Below, piece after piece: positions 8,904 through 17,503 of a stretch of DNA of 64,000 nucleotides. Positions within the stretch are counted from its first letter, which is position 1, and the number at the start of each line of letters is the position of its first letter. Under the pieces are notes generated by a model. The model made no database searches. It was given only the letters and a program-made list of their open reading frames with translations, and was not told the DNA's origin. Source of the DNA: Sphingomonas_R arantia. GTDB lineage: Bacteria; Pseudomonadota; Alphaproteobacteria; Sphingomonadales; Sphingomonadaceae. A program made the position numbers and the translations under genes. The stretch lies in contig NZ_JBHUGS010000003.1 in NCBI RefSeq assembly GCF_042682045.1, positions 186,001 through 250,000 on the forward strand. Reading direction: 5' to 3'.

Positions 8904-9950
8904 TCAAAGAGTAGTCATGTCAATGACGAAGCGATATTTGACGTCACCGTGAAGCATCCGTTCGAACGCTGTATCAATCTCGTGCATTGAGATGGGCTCG
9001 ATGTCGGCGATGATGTTCTCGCGTGCGCAGAAGTCGAGCAGTTCCTGCGTTTCTGTGATGTTTCCGATCGCAGAACCGGAAATGCTACGACGACCGGTCA
9101 GAAGTGGATAGATCGCCGGAGAAGGATGCGGGTTTTCAGGCACACCATTCAGTACCAAGACACCGTCGACTTTTAGCATCGCAACGTAAACGTCGAGGTC
9201 ATGCGAAGCTGCGACTGTGTCCAAAATAAGGTCTAGACTGCGGCTGTGCACGGCCATCTCGTCCGGTTTACTGGAGATGACTACCTCGTGGGCACCCAAG
9301 AAAAAGGCGTCCTGACGCTTGCTCTCCGACGTCGTGAACGCCACGACATGAGCACCAAGGGCCGCCGCCAGCTTGACGCCCATATGGCCAAGTCCCCCGA
9401 TGCCTACTATTCCGACCTTGCTTCCAGGCCCGATCTTCCAGTGCCGAAGTGGTGACCAGGTCGTGACGCCCGCGCACAACAGCGGCGCGACGGCGGCCAA
9501 GTCCCGCTCAGGATGCGCGACCTTCAGGACAAAGTGCTCGTCGACAACCACTGCAGCGGAATAGCCGCCATAGGTGTTCTCGCCGCGACCAGAAGGGTGG
9601 CCGCCGTACGTGTTGACGAAGCCATCATCACAATACTGCTCGAGGCCAGCTCGACACGACGGACATGTGCGATCACTGTCGACCATGCAGCCAACGCCGA
9701 CGAGATCACCGACCTGATGGCGGGCTACCTGATCACCGACATGAGTGACCCGCCCAACGATCTCGTGGCCCGGCACCATTGGGTAACGTTGCCCAGGCCA
9801 TTCGCCGCGCACAGCGTGAAGATCCGAGTGACAGACGCCGCAATGGAGGACTTCGAGCCGGACATCCTTGGACCCGAGGCTACGTCGTTCAATGTCGAAC
9901 GGCACAAGCGGGCTGCTTGGTGACAGGGCGGCGAAAGCTTTGATGGTCAT
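8904..9950 (-). CDS. Zinc-dependent alcohol dehydrogenase, YahK/CAD-like
   Basis: MDR-superfamily alcohol dehydrogenase of 348 residues of the cinnamyl-alcohol-dehydrogenase-like group, interconverting aldehydes and alcohols with NADP(H). Seen directly: catalytic zinc region LHCGVCHSDLHAVRGEW, PGHEIVG, and nucleotide loop GIGGLGHMG. The structural zinc lobe reads DSDRTCPSCRAGLEQYC; members of this group normally have Cys where the second Asp stands, so one of four structural ligands seems missing. Monocistronic, with 259 bp of non-coding DNA upstream. Confidence 0.87.
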   Translation of the reverse strand: MTIKAFAALSPSSPLVPFDIERRSLGSKDVRLEVLHCGVCHSDLHAVRGEWPGQRYPMVPGHEIVGRVTHVGDQVARHQVGDLVGVGCMVDSDRTCPSCRAGLEQYCDDGFVNTYGGHPSGRGENTYGGYSAAVVVDEHFVLKVAHPERDLAAVAPLLCAGVTTWSPLRHWKIGPGSKVGIVGIGGLGHMGVKLAAALGAHVVAFTTSESKRQDAFFLGAHEVVISSKPDEMAVHSRSLDLILDTVAASHDLDVYVAMLKVDGVLVLNGVPENPHPSPAIYPLLTGRRSISGSAIGNITETQELLDFCARENIIADIEPISMHEIDTAFERMLHGDVKYRFVIDMTTL

Positions 9951-10170
9951 CGGAACCTCTTCCGTGGATACGCTTCAATGTAAGTCCGAGCAGAGGACTA
10001 CCCGGTCAGACGGTGAGCAGGGTTCAGCAGAAGTCAGCGACGCCTTCGCCTGAAACGAACACAGCGCGCCGTGAGCCTTAAAGAGAGCGGTACCGTGCCG
10101 GCGGCTGCCGCGCTCTCGCGATATTTCGGGGACTATCGCGATCTTGCGAAGACCCTCGCCGTAAGGTGCG

Positions 10171-10191
10171 GATCCTAGAGAAACTAGGATC
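10171..10191. terminator. Perfect hairpin downstream of hemE
   Basis: Inverted repeat with 8-bp perfect arms (GATCCTAG and CTAGGATC) and a 5-nt loop, 19 bp past the hemE stop. It is well placed for ending hemE transcription, but there is no T-run on either side, so it may be a weak or Rho-assisted terminator, or only a stabilising 3' hairpin. Confidence 0.4.
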
Positions 10192-10209
10192 TTGCGATCG
10201 CGGGCGTGG

Positions 10210-11241
10210 TCACTGCTTTCCGCCACTATTACGAACGCGTTGCACCAACCGCTCAACATGGCCAACTGGCGTGAACTGCCCGATTCCATGTCCAAGGTTG
10301 AAGACATGGGGTCGATCTGGGAAGGCCGAAAGAACCCGGTCGATCCCAGTATCGAGCGCAGGGCCACCGGCCGTTAACGCCAGCGGATCGAGGTTGCCCT
10401 GTACGGGCAGCCCCACCGGCAGCACAGCATTCGCCCAACGCGGATCGACCGTCTCGTCTAGGCCTACTGCGTCTACCTGAGTCTCGCGTACGTACGCTGG
10501 CAACTTGCCGCCTGCCCCCTTTGGAAAACCTATGATCGGGATATTAGGATGACGAGCACGAAGCTCCGTCACAATCGCAGCATTTGGAGCAATCACCCAG
10601 CGTTCGAACTGCGTTGGAGACAGCGACCCGGCCCAACTGTCGAACAATTGCACCGCCTCAACACCAGATTCAATCTGACGTCCGAGATACTCAATGGTCG
10701 TCGCAATTATCGCATCGACGATCGCTTGGAATGCCCCCTCATCGACGTAAGCGAAGTCCCGCGTCTCGGAGTGATCCTTTGAACCGCGTCCTGCCACCAT
10801 GTAGGTTGCCACCGTCCAGGGGGATCCGGCAAAACCTAGGAATGTCGTTTCATCGGGGAGGGCAGCATGAACGCGTTCACATGTTGCGTACACTGGTTCT
10901 AGCCGTTGGGGTGCCTGTTCAAGCGCAGCAAGCGCATGATCTACGAGCGCCGGCGTCAATTGTGGTCCTTCGCCCGCTACAAAAGTCAGTTTCTGGCCCA
11001 GTGACCACGGGACCATAAGTATGTCGGAGAAGAGAATTGCGCCGTCAAAGCCGAACCGCCGGATCGGTTGCAGGGTTACCTCTGCTGCCGAACCCGGGTC
11101 GGTTGCCAGCGCAAGGAAACCGCCCTTTATTTCCCGTAACGCCTGGTATTCAGGAAGGTAGCGACCAGCCTGACGCATCAACCAGATCGGCGGCACAGCG
11201 GCCTTCGCACCCCGCAGCGCGGCGAGTAGTGGCTTAGTCAT
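10210..11241 (-). CDS. hemE: Uroporphyrinogen decarboxylase
   Basis: Converts uroporphyrinogen III to coproporphyrinogen III in heme biosynthesis, in the cytosol. At 343 residues it has the normal length and the family landmarks: WLMRQAGRYLPEYQALR near the N-terminus, ILFSDILMVPWSLGQ with the catalytic aspartate, GFAGSPWTVATYM, QLFDSWAG and the C-terminal FNLGHGI. It stands alone, away from other heme genes, next to metal-uptake genes. Whether it is the only copy in the genome or a duplicate cannot be told from the window. Confidence 0.93.
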   Translation of the reverse strand: MTKPLLAALRGAKAAVPPIWLMRQAGRYLPEYQALREIKGGFLALATDPGSAAEVTLQPIRRFGFDGAILFSDILMVPWSLGQKLTFVAGEGPQLTPALVDHALAALEQAPQRLEPVYATCERVHAALPDETTFLGFAGSPWTVATYMVAGRGSKDHSETRDFAYVDEGAFQAIVDAIIATTIEYLGRQIESGVEAVQLFDSWAGSLSPTQFERWVIAPNAAIVTELRARHPNIPIIGFPKGAGGKLPAYVRETQVDAVGLDETVDPRWANAVLPVGLPVQGNLDPLALTAGGPALDTGIDRVLSAFPDRPHVFNLGHGIGQFTPVGHVERLVQRVRNSGGKQ

Positions 11242-11886
11242 TATCTGCTTTCACTGCCATCTTCGAAAGACAACGGATTTACGACGGGGGTATCGCAATC
11301 GTGACGCTGCTCGACGTTTCGACTACGATTGTAACGAGTTGCTGACCGGGCAAATGGGGATTACGGCGTCGGAGCACGCCGACGGCCAGGCCCTCAGCAC
11401 TGGGGTACGCCTTGCACCAATTTTCTAGAGACAGCGGTGAGCAGGGTGGATGTGCGCTGGCAGTAACGAACGTCGAGGGCTTGCCGTTTCATCTGGTGCG
11501 AGACCACGCCGGACATCTGCAACCCGGCCAACATACTGCCCAATTGGCTATGCACCCCTATCTGGATGGGCGGTCACAATGTCCTCGAAATGGCTGGGAA
11601 AACCGTAGGAACGGTGTGGCCGGTAAGAACGATCGAAGCCTTCGAAGGCACGGATGCTCTTCTTCGGACCCAGGCACACCACGGACGTGGTTGCTCGCTG
11701 CTTAGGAAGTGGTTCGCGGACTAAGTGCACGACACCAGAAGAAGAGAACGCGTTGCCGCCAGATCAGCGCCGCGCGAGACGCCGCACCCCTGATATGCCC
11801 GGGGCCCTGGATGCGATCGTCCGGACCGTCAAGTACAAGCACATATCTGCCCTTCGGGATGCCCCAAACCCGAGGTCCGGCCGCCG
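11242..11886. other. Intergenic stretch without a supported gene
   Basis: About 645 bp between hemE and the TonB receptor gene. Several frames of 60-97 codons overlap here on both strands, none with a recognisable motif or good ribosome site. It would hold the hemE promoter near 11250-11350. The remainder may be decayed coding sequence. Confidence 0.4.
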
Positions 11887-13941
11887 TTATAATCGTATCT
11901 TAAGCCCAATCCGAACCTGTCGCGGCTCGACCGCGCGACTATGAATGCCCTCTTCGCCGCCAAGCGGTTCACCGGGCAGACGGGAGGCGTAGAAATAGTC
12001 GGCATCCGCTCGTTTGGTGTCGAACAGGTTGAGGATGTCCACGCTGACGTCGGCGTTTCCGAACGTGCGCTCGAGGCGCGCGTTGGCAACCGTCGTCGCG
12101 GGGCCTCGTACGCTGTTGTCTTCAATCAACGGACGTGGACCGATGCGCCGGACGCGCAATGCGCCTTGCCAGCCGCGAGCCGAGATTGTCAGGCCGACCG
12201 ACGCTGCGGACTCGAGAGCATTTGGAATGCGTTCGGCACCGGGGACATCGACGAAGCGTGCATGGTTGGTGGCATAGATCGCGTCGATTGACAGCCAGCG
12301 CAGCGGTCGAACGTACAGCGTCGTCTCCCAACCCCGGCGACGGCTCGGCCCACGTGGTTCCACGGTGCCACTGTCTCCCAAGAACACCAGCTCGCCGTCC
12401 GAGCGGAGCCACCAGCGATCGATGGTCAGTACGGCAGCCCCCCGCTCGACCCGTACCCCAGCTTCATACCCGGTTCCACGGACCAGAGCCGGCACCGGGT
12501 CGACCTCCGCCACGACAGCGCGCGCGTCGTTCGAGTGAAAACCCTGGCCGTAGTTCGCGTACAGCGCGACGCCCGGTGCGACGGTCAAGGCAGCACTGGC
12601 CTTGGGCGTGACCACTGTTGCACTGATCTCACCGTCGATCGCGGTGCCGGCACGGCCGATCGACCGGAAACGGACATGATCGGCGCGCGCACCTCCTGTC
12701 ATCGTCAGGGTATCGGTCGGCTTCCAGCGGGCCTCGGCATAGCCGGAAAGCGCCGTCTCGCGGACGTTCGCCAGACTGCGCGTCGCGATCCGACGACCAC
12801 CTTCGGTCTGATAGAAACCGAGGTCGTCGATGCGATCGGTCCGTGCGTCGGCGCCGATCAGGAACTGGAGACGGGTCCCGAGCGGAACCCGGTGTCGCAC
12901 ACGCCCGCCATAGGTCCAGCGCCGCTCGGTCTGTTGCAGCTCGTCGCCACGCACCGGATCATCGAGGAAGAAGGTGAAGTTGGAAAGGAGATCGAACACG
13001 TATCGCTGCGCGTACATCGATACGTCCGTCCGGTCCCCGTTCAGGGCGAGTGCCGCGATCCGGCGTGACGTGCGCCCGCGCAGGAACCGGTCGAGCGTTC
13101 CGAAACGATCGGGCAGCAGCGTCCCGATTGCGCGGACCGGCACCTGCTCTGTGGGCCGCCACTCGGCGTCATAGTTCGACAGGCTGGCGCGCAACGTGCC
13201 GAGACCGGTTGCTAGCGTGTATTTGGCGAAGGCGCCGGCGTGACGCAGCCGCTCGGGCAGGGCCCATACGCCGTTGTTCGCCTTCAGCTCGCCTGCGAGC
13301 AGAAGGTCGCCGCCGCCCAAGGGAATCGAGCCCACGCCGGCGATACGACGATAGCCATAGCTGCCGCCTTCCACCGCGATCGATGGACGGGCGCGGTCGA
13401 GCGTCGTCATCTCGGCCGCTGCGACGAGCGAGAAATCGCCGTCGCGCGCATCATAGGGCCCTTTGCGGTACTCGATCCGGTCGATCGTCTCCGGGATCAG
13501 GCCGTTCAGGTCGAGATAGCCCTGCGCATGTGCATGCGTCGGAAGGTTCATTGGCACGCCGTCCAGCGCGATGCTGAAGTCGGTGCCGTGATCGAGGTTG
13601 AAGCCGCGGATATAGTATTGCGCCGCCTTGCCCCCGCCGGAATGCTGTACGGCGAGGAGGCCGGGCACGGCCTCGGCGACTTCGTTGGTGCGTAGCAGCG
13701 GACGAGCCCGGATGTCGTCGCCGGACACGGCGCCGGCACTCGCGGCCCTGTCCTGACCGATCCAATGTTCCGCTCGTGCAGTCACGACGATGCCCGGATC
13801 GATTGCGAGCTCGTGCGATGTGGCGTCCGCGGACTTGGCCCGTGAGGCGTCCTCGTCTTGGCTTACCGAAGGCGATGGTTCAGCCGCCTGGACGCCAAAC
13901 GCCACTCCCAGCATAACAAAGGCGCCTCCGATGATTCCCAT
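11887..13941 (-). CDS. TonB-dependent outer-membrane receptor, probably for manganese or another metal
   Basis: Outer-membrane beta-barrel receptor of 684 residues. After a signal peptide ending near VQAAEP there is a TonB box-like DPGIVVTARA, a plug domain (EVAEAVPGLLAVQHSGG, YYIRGFNLDHGTDF, DGVPMNLPTHAHAQGYLD, YRKGPYDARDGDFS) and a C-terminal barrel ending RQVRIGLKIRL with the usual terminal hydrophobic residue. It is divergent from an MntR-type regulator with a palindrome between the two. Rhizobial MnoT is a TonB receptor used for manganese, so Mn uptake is a plausible but inferred role. Confidence 0.85.
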   Translation of the reverse strand: MGIIGGAFVMLGVAFGVQAAEPSPSVSQDEDASRAKSADATSHELAIDPGIVVTARAEHWIGQDRAASAGAVSGDDIRARPLLRTNEVAEAVPGLLAVQHSGGGKAAQYYIRGFNLDHGTDFSIALDGVPMNLPTHAHAQGYLDLNGLIPETIDRIEYRKGPYDARDGDFSLVAAAEMTTLDRARPSIAVEGGSYGYRRIAGVGSIPLGGGDLLLAGELKANNGVWALPERLRHAGAFAKYTLATGLGTLRASLSNYDAEWRPTEQVPVRAIGTLLPDRFGTLDRFLRGRTSRRIAALALNGDRTDVSMYAQRYVFDLLSNFTFFLDDPVRGDELQQTERRWTYGGRVRHRVPLGTRLQFLIGADARTDRIDDLGFYQTEGGRRIATRSLANVRETALSGYAEARWKPTDTLTMTGGARADHVRFRSIGRAGTAIDGEISATVVTPKASAALTVAPGVALYANYGQGFHSNDARAVVAEVDPVPALVRGTGYEAGVRVERGAAVLTIDRWWLRSDGELVFLGDSGTVEPRGPSRRRGWETTLYVRPLRWLSIDAIYATNHARFVDVPGAERIPNALESAASVGLTISARGWQGALRVRRIGPRPLIEDNSVRGPATTVANARLERTFGNADVSVDILNLFDTKRADADYFYASRLPGEPLGGEEGIHSRAVEPRQVRIGLKIRL

Positions 13942-13952
13942 GGTTCTAAATC

Positions 13953-13966
13953 TTAGCCTCGGCTAA
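13953..13966. promoter_or_regulatory. Candidate MntR operator
   Basis: Inverted repeat TTAGCC-TC-GGCTAA in the 30-bp gap between the divergent receptor and MntR genes. The arms are perfect over 6 bp and resemble DtxR/MntR-superfamily boxes, which are TTAG-rich palindromes. Its position would let one bound dimer repress both genes. The gap is so short that at least one start codon may be annotated too far upstream. Confidence 0.6.
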
Positions 13967-13971
13967 TCTAT

Positions 13972-14445
13972 ATGCAAGCTGGATATCTCGGGGTGGAAAT
14001 GGCACGAAGGCTCATGGTCAACGATGCACAGCGCCGAGCAGCCGCCTTTCAAGCAACACGAGAGGCCCATGCCACCGAGATGATTGAGGATTATGCCGAA
14101 TTGATTGGCGACCTGACGGTGCAGTACGGCGAGGCACGGTTGATTGATCTGGCCGCGCATATGGGGGTGACGCAGCCTACCGCCGCAAAGATCGTACAGC
14201 GGCTCAAGACGCAGGGACTTGTCGAGAACCGTCCCTACCGCGCCCTGTTTCTTACCGAGGAAGGGCGAGCGCTCGGTGCCCGATCCCGCGCGCGTCACCG
14301 TGTCGTCTCAAACTTCCTGCTCGCGCTTGGCGTCGATCAGGATACGGTTGCGCTCGACTCCGAGGGAATGGAACACCACGTTAGCGACGAGACGCTGGAA
14401 GCGATGAGGCGCTTCATCGCCATCCGGAACGAGCCAGTGACGTGA
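13972..14445 (+). CDS. mntR: MntR-type manganese-dependent regulator (DtxR family)
   Basis: DtxR-family repressor of up to 157 residues. The core reads EDYAELIGDLTVQYGEARLIDLA, then a helix-turn-helix AAHMGVTQPTAAKIVQRLKTQGLV, and the metal/dimerisation part LTEEGRALGARSRARHRVV followed by DSEGMEHHVSDETL. The glutamate and paired histidines in EGMEHHVS are the expected metal ligands. The start is uncertain: ATG at 13972, 13999 or 14014 are all in frame; the last two would widen the promoter gap. It probably represses the divergent receptor gene when Mn is sufficient. Confidence 0.87.
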   Translation: MQAGYLGVEMARRLMVNDAQRRAAAFQATREAHATEMIEDYAELIGDLTVQYGEARLIDLAAHMGVTQPTAAKIVQRLKTQGLVENRPYRALFLTEEGRALGARSRARHRVVSNFLLALGVDQDTVALDSEGMEHHVSDETLEAMRRFIAIRNEPVT

Positions 14446-14922
14446 AGAAGGCTCGTCGCTGAAGTCACAAAACTCACAGGCATTCGTGACGTTCTAAAAT
14501 CAGCAGATTTACGAGGCGACCGCTTTCCCGTTTTTTCAGTCATCACTTCACATCCTCGGGGATCTACGAGCCGCCGCCGGATGCGAACGATGTTACGATG
14601 GCCCAAACCGAGCTGGCGCTCTTTACCCTGAAACATTCGCTCCCCGGTGACGCATCGCTGTTCGGGCGGGCGGATATCGACACTTCCTACGCGCTTCGCG
14701 TCCGCGCGATCGCGCGGCCCCCGTCCCGTGCTCGGCTCTGGCCTTGCCCGCCTCGCTATGGGTCCCAATCCACGCAAAGGAAGGCAGGGTCTTCCGTTTT
14801 CTCGCTGACCGACTCTCTCGCAATGACCAACACCGCATTTGCGAACCAGTCGCAAATAAGCTTGCTACCACGTTCATAGTTGCTATTGCGAGCCGGTATC
14901 AAAACAACCGGGGGGAATATAC
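14446..14922. other. Upstream region of the siderophore receptor operon
   Basis: About 475 bp with no convincing gene; a plus-strand frame of 93 codons at 14598 has no known motif. The last 90 bp carry the Fur-like palindrome and the promoter region of the receptor operon. Confidence 0.45.
14837..14857. promoter_or_regulatory. Fur-like operator upstream of siderophore receptor
   Basis: Perfect inverted repeat with 8-bp arms ATTTGCGA and TCGCAAAT around a 5-nt spacer, 65 bp before the receptor start codon. Alphaproteobacterial Fur/Mur sites are TGC(G/A)A-rich palindromes of this length, and the downstream genes are typical iron-regulated ones. I infer iron-responsive repression. Confidence 0.65.
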
Positions 14923-17154
14923 GTGTTGGCTGGTCCTAGCCTGTGGTCGATCGCGTTTTTCATCGCGGGAGCATCCGCCTTTTACCCTGGTTCGGCGGGG
15001 GCATCGACCGCTGCTGCAAGCGGGGAACGAGGCGATGATCCCCAGGACCAGGACATCGTCGTAACCGGAGAAAAGGACGAGCGTCCGACAACATCCACCA
15101 AGTTGCCGCTGACGCTGAAGGAGACGCCGCAGTCGGTGACAGTCGTTGATCGCCAGCGGATCGAGGATTTCAACCTCACCTCGGTCACCGAGGTGCTGGC
15201 GCAGACGCCGGGCGTGACGATCTCTTCGACCGACAGCAACCGAACCAACTTCAACATCCGCGGTTTCGCGGTTCGCAACTTCCAGTTCGACGGCGTGCCG
15301 ACGATCTACCAGGTCAGTGGTTACGAAAACAGCGCGGTTGGCGACATCGCCATTTACGATCGGGTGGAGGTAATCCGCGGTGCAGCCGGACTGGTTACGG
15401 GTGTCGGCGATCCATCGGCGACAGTGAATCTGGTTCGCAAGCGAGCACCGTCCGAGTTTCGAGGCTATTATTCGATGCAGGGAGGCAGCTTCTCAAGCTA
15501 CCGGGTGGAGGGTGATATCGGCGGGCCGGTGACCAAGGACGGATCTGTCCGCGCCCGCATTGTCGCGGCCTATACCGACCGGGAATCCTATATCGATCTT
15601 CAGCACGACCGCATCCCGGTCCTGTACGGCACCATCGAATGGGATGTGACGCCACACACCCGGCTGCGCGTCGGTGCGGATTACCTGCGCACGGACTCGC
15701 AAGGTGCCGGATGGGGATCGATCCCGCTGCTCTACAGCGACGGCACGAAGACCAAATTTCCGCGCTCCTTCACCGGTGCGGCACCTTGGAACCAGTGGTT
15801 GCGCGAGACGACCACGGTGTTCGCGGCGGCCGAACAGGATATCGGCAGCAACTGGCTCGCCCGCGTCAGCTACAATGGCCGGCGGGGTCAGAACGACAGC
15901 ACGCTGTTCAACATTCCCAACGGCTTTCCCAATCGTGACGGGACGGGGCTTGGCGAGCCCTTCAGTTTCTACGGCGAGGTCGACCAGAACGAGGATTCGC
16001 TCGACGCCTATGTGGCAGGCAAGTTCAAGCTCTTTGGTCGCGAGCAGGAAGTGGTCGCGGGCCTGAATCACTTCGAGCGCGACTTCGCGGCGGGTCGGAC
16101 CGGGTTCGGTGCCACACCGGTCGGGTATCCAACCGCCGGCCGCTACGACATCGATCCCTGGAACCCTACCTTCGGTCCGCCGCCGATCGTCCGCACTGAT
16201 GCCCTCCTGTTCTCCCAGGATCTCAGGCAGACCGGCGGATACGGCGTCGTGCGGCTCAACCCGGCGGATTGGCTGAAGATCATCGCGGGCGGGCGGTATA
16301 CCGACTTTCGCGCTGATCGGAACGACTATGATGTCGCCGGCGCACTGATGCCGGACGGTCCCAACAGCGTTCAGCGGGCACGGAAGTGGGCACCCTATGG
16401 GGGTGTGGTGGCGGACATAACAAGCGCGGTCTCGCTCTACGCCAGCTACGCCTCCGTCTTCTCGCCCGTTTCCGCCCGCGACGTGAACAACGACATCCTG
16501 CCGCCGACGACCGGCGTCAATTATGAGGCAGGCGTCAAAGCCACGCCCTTCGGTGAAGGCTTCACCGTGTCGGCGGCGGGCTTCTACATCAAGCAGGACA
16601 ACCTCACCCTCACCGATCCGAACGGCATCCCGAACTCGCTGCCCGGCAATCTCACGCCGTCGATCTCGGTGTCGGGAGTCAAGACGCGCGGTGGCGAGCT
16701 GGAATTGGCGGGCGAACCGCTGCACGGCTGGACGGTCAACGGCAGCTACACCTATGCCCGCACCGAAGACCGCCTCGGCGTCCGGGTGAACCCGTTCTTC
16801 CCGCTGCATGTCGGTCGCATCTATACGACCTACCGCCTGCTCGCCGATCGACTGACACTGGGCGGCGGCGTCACCGCGCAATCGCGGATCTTCGATCGTG
16901 GGAACGTGCCGTCCGGACGCTTCAACGCGAACGGATCGCCGGTGCTGGTGGCCGGTACGGTAGCGCAGGGCGCCTATGCCACCGTCGACCTGCTCGCGCG
17001 GTACAAGCTGACCGAGCGGGCGATCCTGAGCGTCAACGTCACCAACCTGCTCGACCAAGGCTATTACCGCAACGTCCGTTTCGCCTTTGGCGGTCCCGGC
17101 GGCTTCTACAGCGAACCGCGCCGTGTCGTCGGCAGCATCCGCGTCAGTTTCTAG
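14923..17154 (+). CDS. TonB-dependent siderophore receptor
   Basis: Outer-membrane ferric-siderophore receptor of 743 residues. A short signal region is followed by TonB box DIVVTGEKDE (about residue 45), then the siderophore-receptor plug: LKETPQSVTVVDRQRIEDFN, NFNIRGFAVRNFQFDGVPT, YDRVEVIRGAAGLVTGVGDPSATVNLVRKR. The barrel ends with RRVVGSIRVSF, terminal Phe as expected. Start is GTG at 14923, preceded by GGGGG at seven bases. First gene of a five-gene operon, behind a Fur-like palindrome. Resembles FhuE/FoxA-type receptors; ligand unknown, hydroxamate siderophores are a guess. Confidence 0.9.
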   Translation: MLAGPSLWSIAFFIAGASAFYPGSAGASTAAASGERGDDPQDQDIVVTGEKDERPTTSTKLPLTLKETPQSVTVVDRQRIEDFNLTSVTEVLAQTPGVTISSTDSNRTNFNIRGFAVRNFQFDGVPTIYQVSGYENSAVGDIAIYDRVEVIRGAAGLVTGVGDPSATVNLVRKRAPSEFRGYYSMQGGSFSSYRVEGDIGGPVTKDGSVRARIVAAYTDRESYIDLQHDRIPVLYGTIEWDVTPHTRLRVGADYLRTDSQGAGWGSIPLLYSDGTKTKFPRSFTGAAPWNQWLRETTTVFAAAEQDIGSNWLARVSYNGRRGQNDSTLFNIPNGFPNRDGTGLGEPFSFYGEVDQNEDSLDAYVAGKFKLFGREQEVVAGLNHFERDFAAGRTGFGATPVGYPTAGRYDIDPWNPTFGPPPIVRTDALLFSQDLRQTGGYGVVRLNPADWLKIIAGGRYTDFRADRNDYDVAGALMPDGPNSVQRARKWAPYGGVVADITSAVSLYASYASVFSPVSARDVNNDILPPTTGVNYEAGVKATPFGEGFTVSAAGFYIKQDNLTLTDPNGIPNSLPGNLTPSISVSGVKTRGGELELAGEPLHGWTVNGSYTYARTEDRLGVRVNPFFPLHVGRIYTTYRLLADRLTLGGGVTAQSRIFDRGNVPSGRFNANGSPVLVAGTVAQGAYATVDLLARYKLTERAILSVNVTNLLDQGYYRNVRFAFGGPGGFYSEPRRVVGSIRVSF

Positions 17155-17170
17155 GCGAAGGTCGGACGTA

Positions 17171-17503
17171 ATGGCATCTGAGGTCAAGATCACGAGCCAG
17201 GACCGGACGATGTCCGACGCGTGGCGACGACGGGGGGACGCGGCGCTGCGCGTCATTGCCGCCGTTCCACTGGGCTACGCCGTGGCCTGCATCTGGGCCA
17301 TGGCACTTGCCCGCCTGCTGCCGATGAATGCCGCCGAGGCGACGGTGACGGCGACGCTCGTCGCCTTCGTGATCTGCGCGGGCGCAGCCATGTGGGCCTA
17401 TGCCGCCCCGAGCGGATGGCGGGCGGTCTGGAAACTGGCCGCGGCAGGTGCGCCGGCCGGCATCGCCGCGTGGCTCTCCATCACGGCGACGGGGCGGTTA
17501 TGA
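17171..17503 (+). CDS. DUF3649 membrane protein
   Basis: About 110 residues with three hydrophobic segments (around AALRVIAAVPLGYAVACIWA, TATLVAFVICAGAAMWAYA and WKLAAAGAPAGIAAWLS). DUF3649 proteins occur almost only in siderophore uptake operons next to PepSY proteins; the exact role is unknown. I use the ATG at 17171, 16 bp after the receptor stop; ATG at 17210 is possible. Its stop overlaps the PepSY start (ATGA). Confidence 0.75.
   Translation: MASEVKITSQDRTMSDAWRRRGDAALRVIAAVPLGYAVACIWAMALARLLPMNAAEATVTATLVAFVICAGAAMWAYAAPSGWRAVWKLAAAGAPAGIAAWLSITATGRL

Noticed and set aside
10171..10191. Strong intrinsic terminator after hemE
   Set aside because: The hairpin is perfect but there is no T-run; kept only as a low-confidence terminator.
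15493..17256. 587-codon minus-strand frame opposite the siderophore receptor
   Set aside because: Composition is that of an antisense shadow of a high-GC gene; no motif or ribosome site, while the plus strand encodes a clear receptor.
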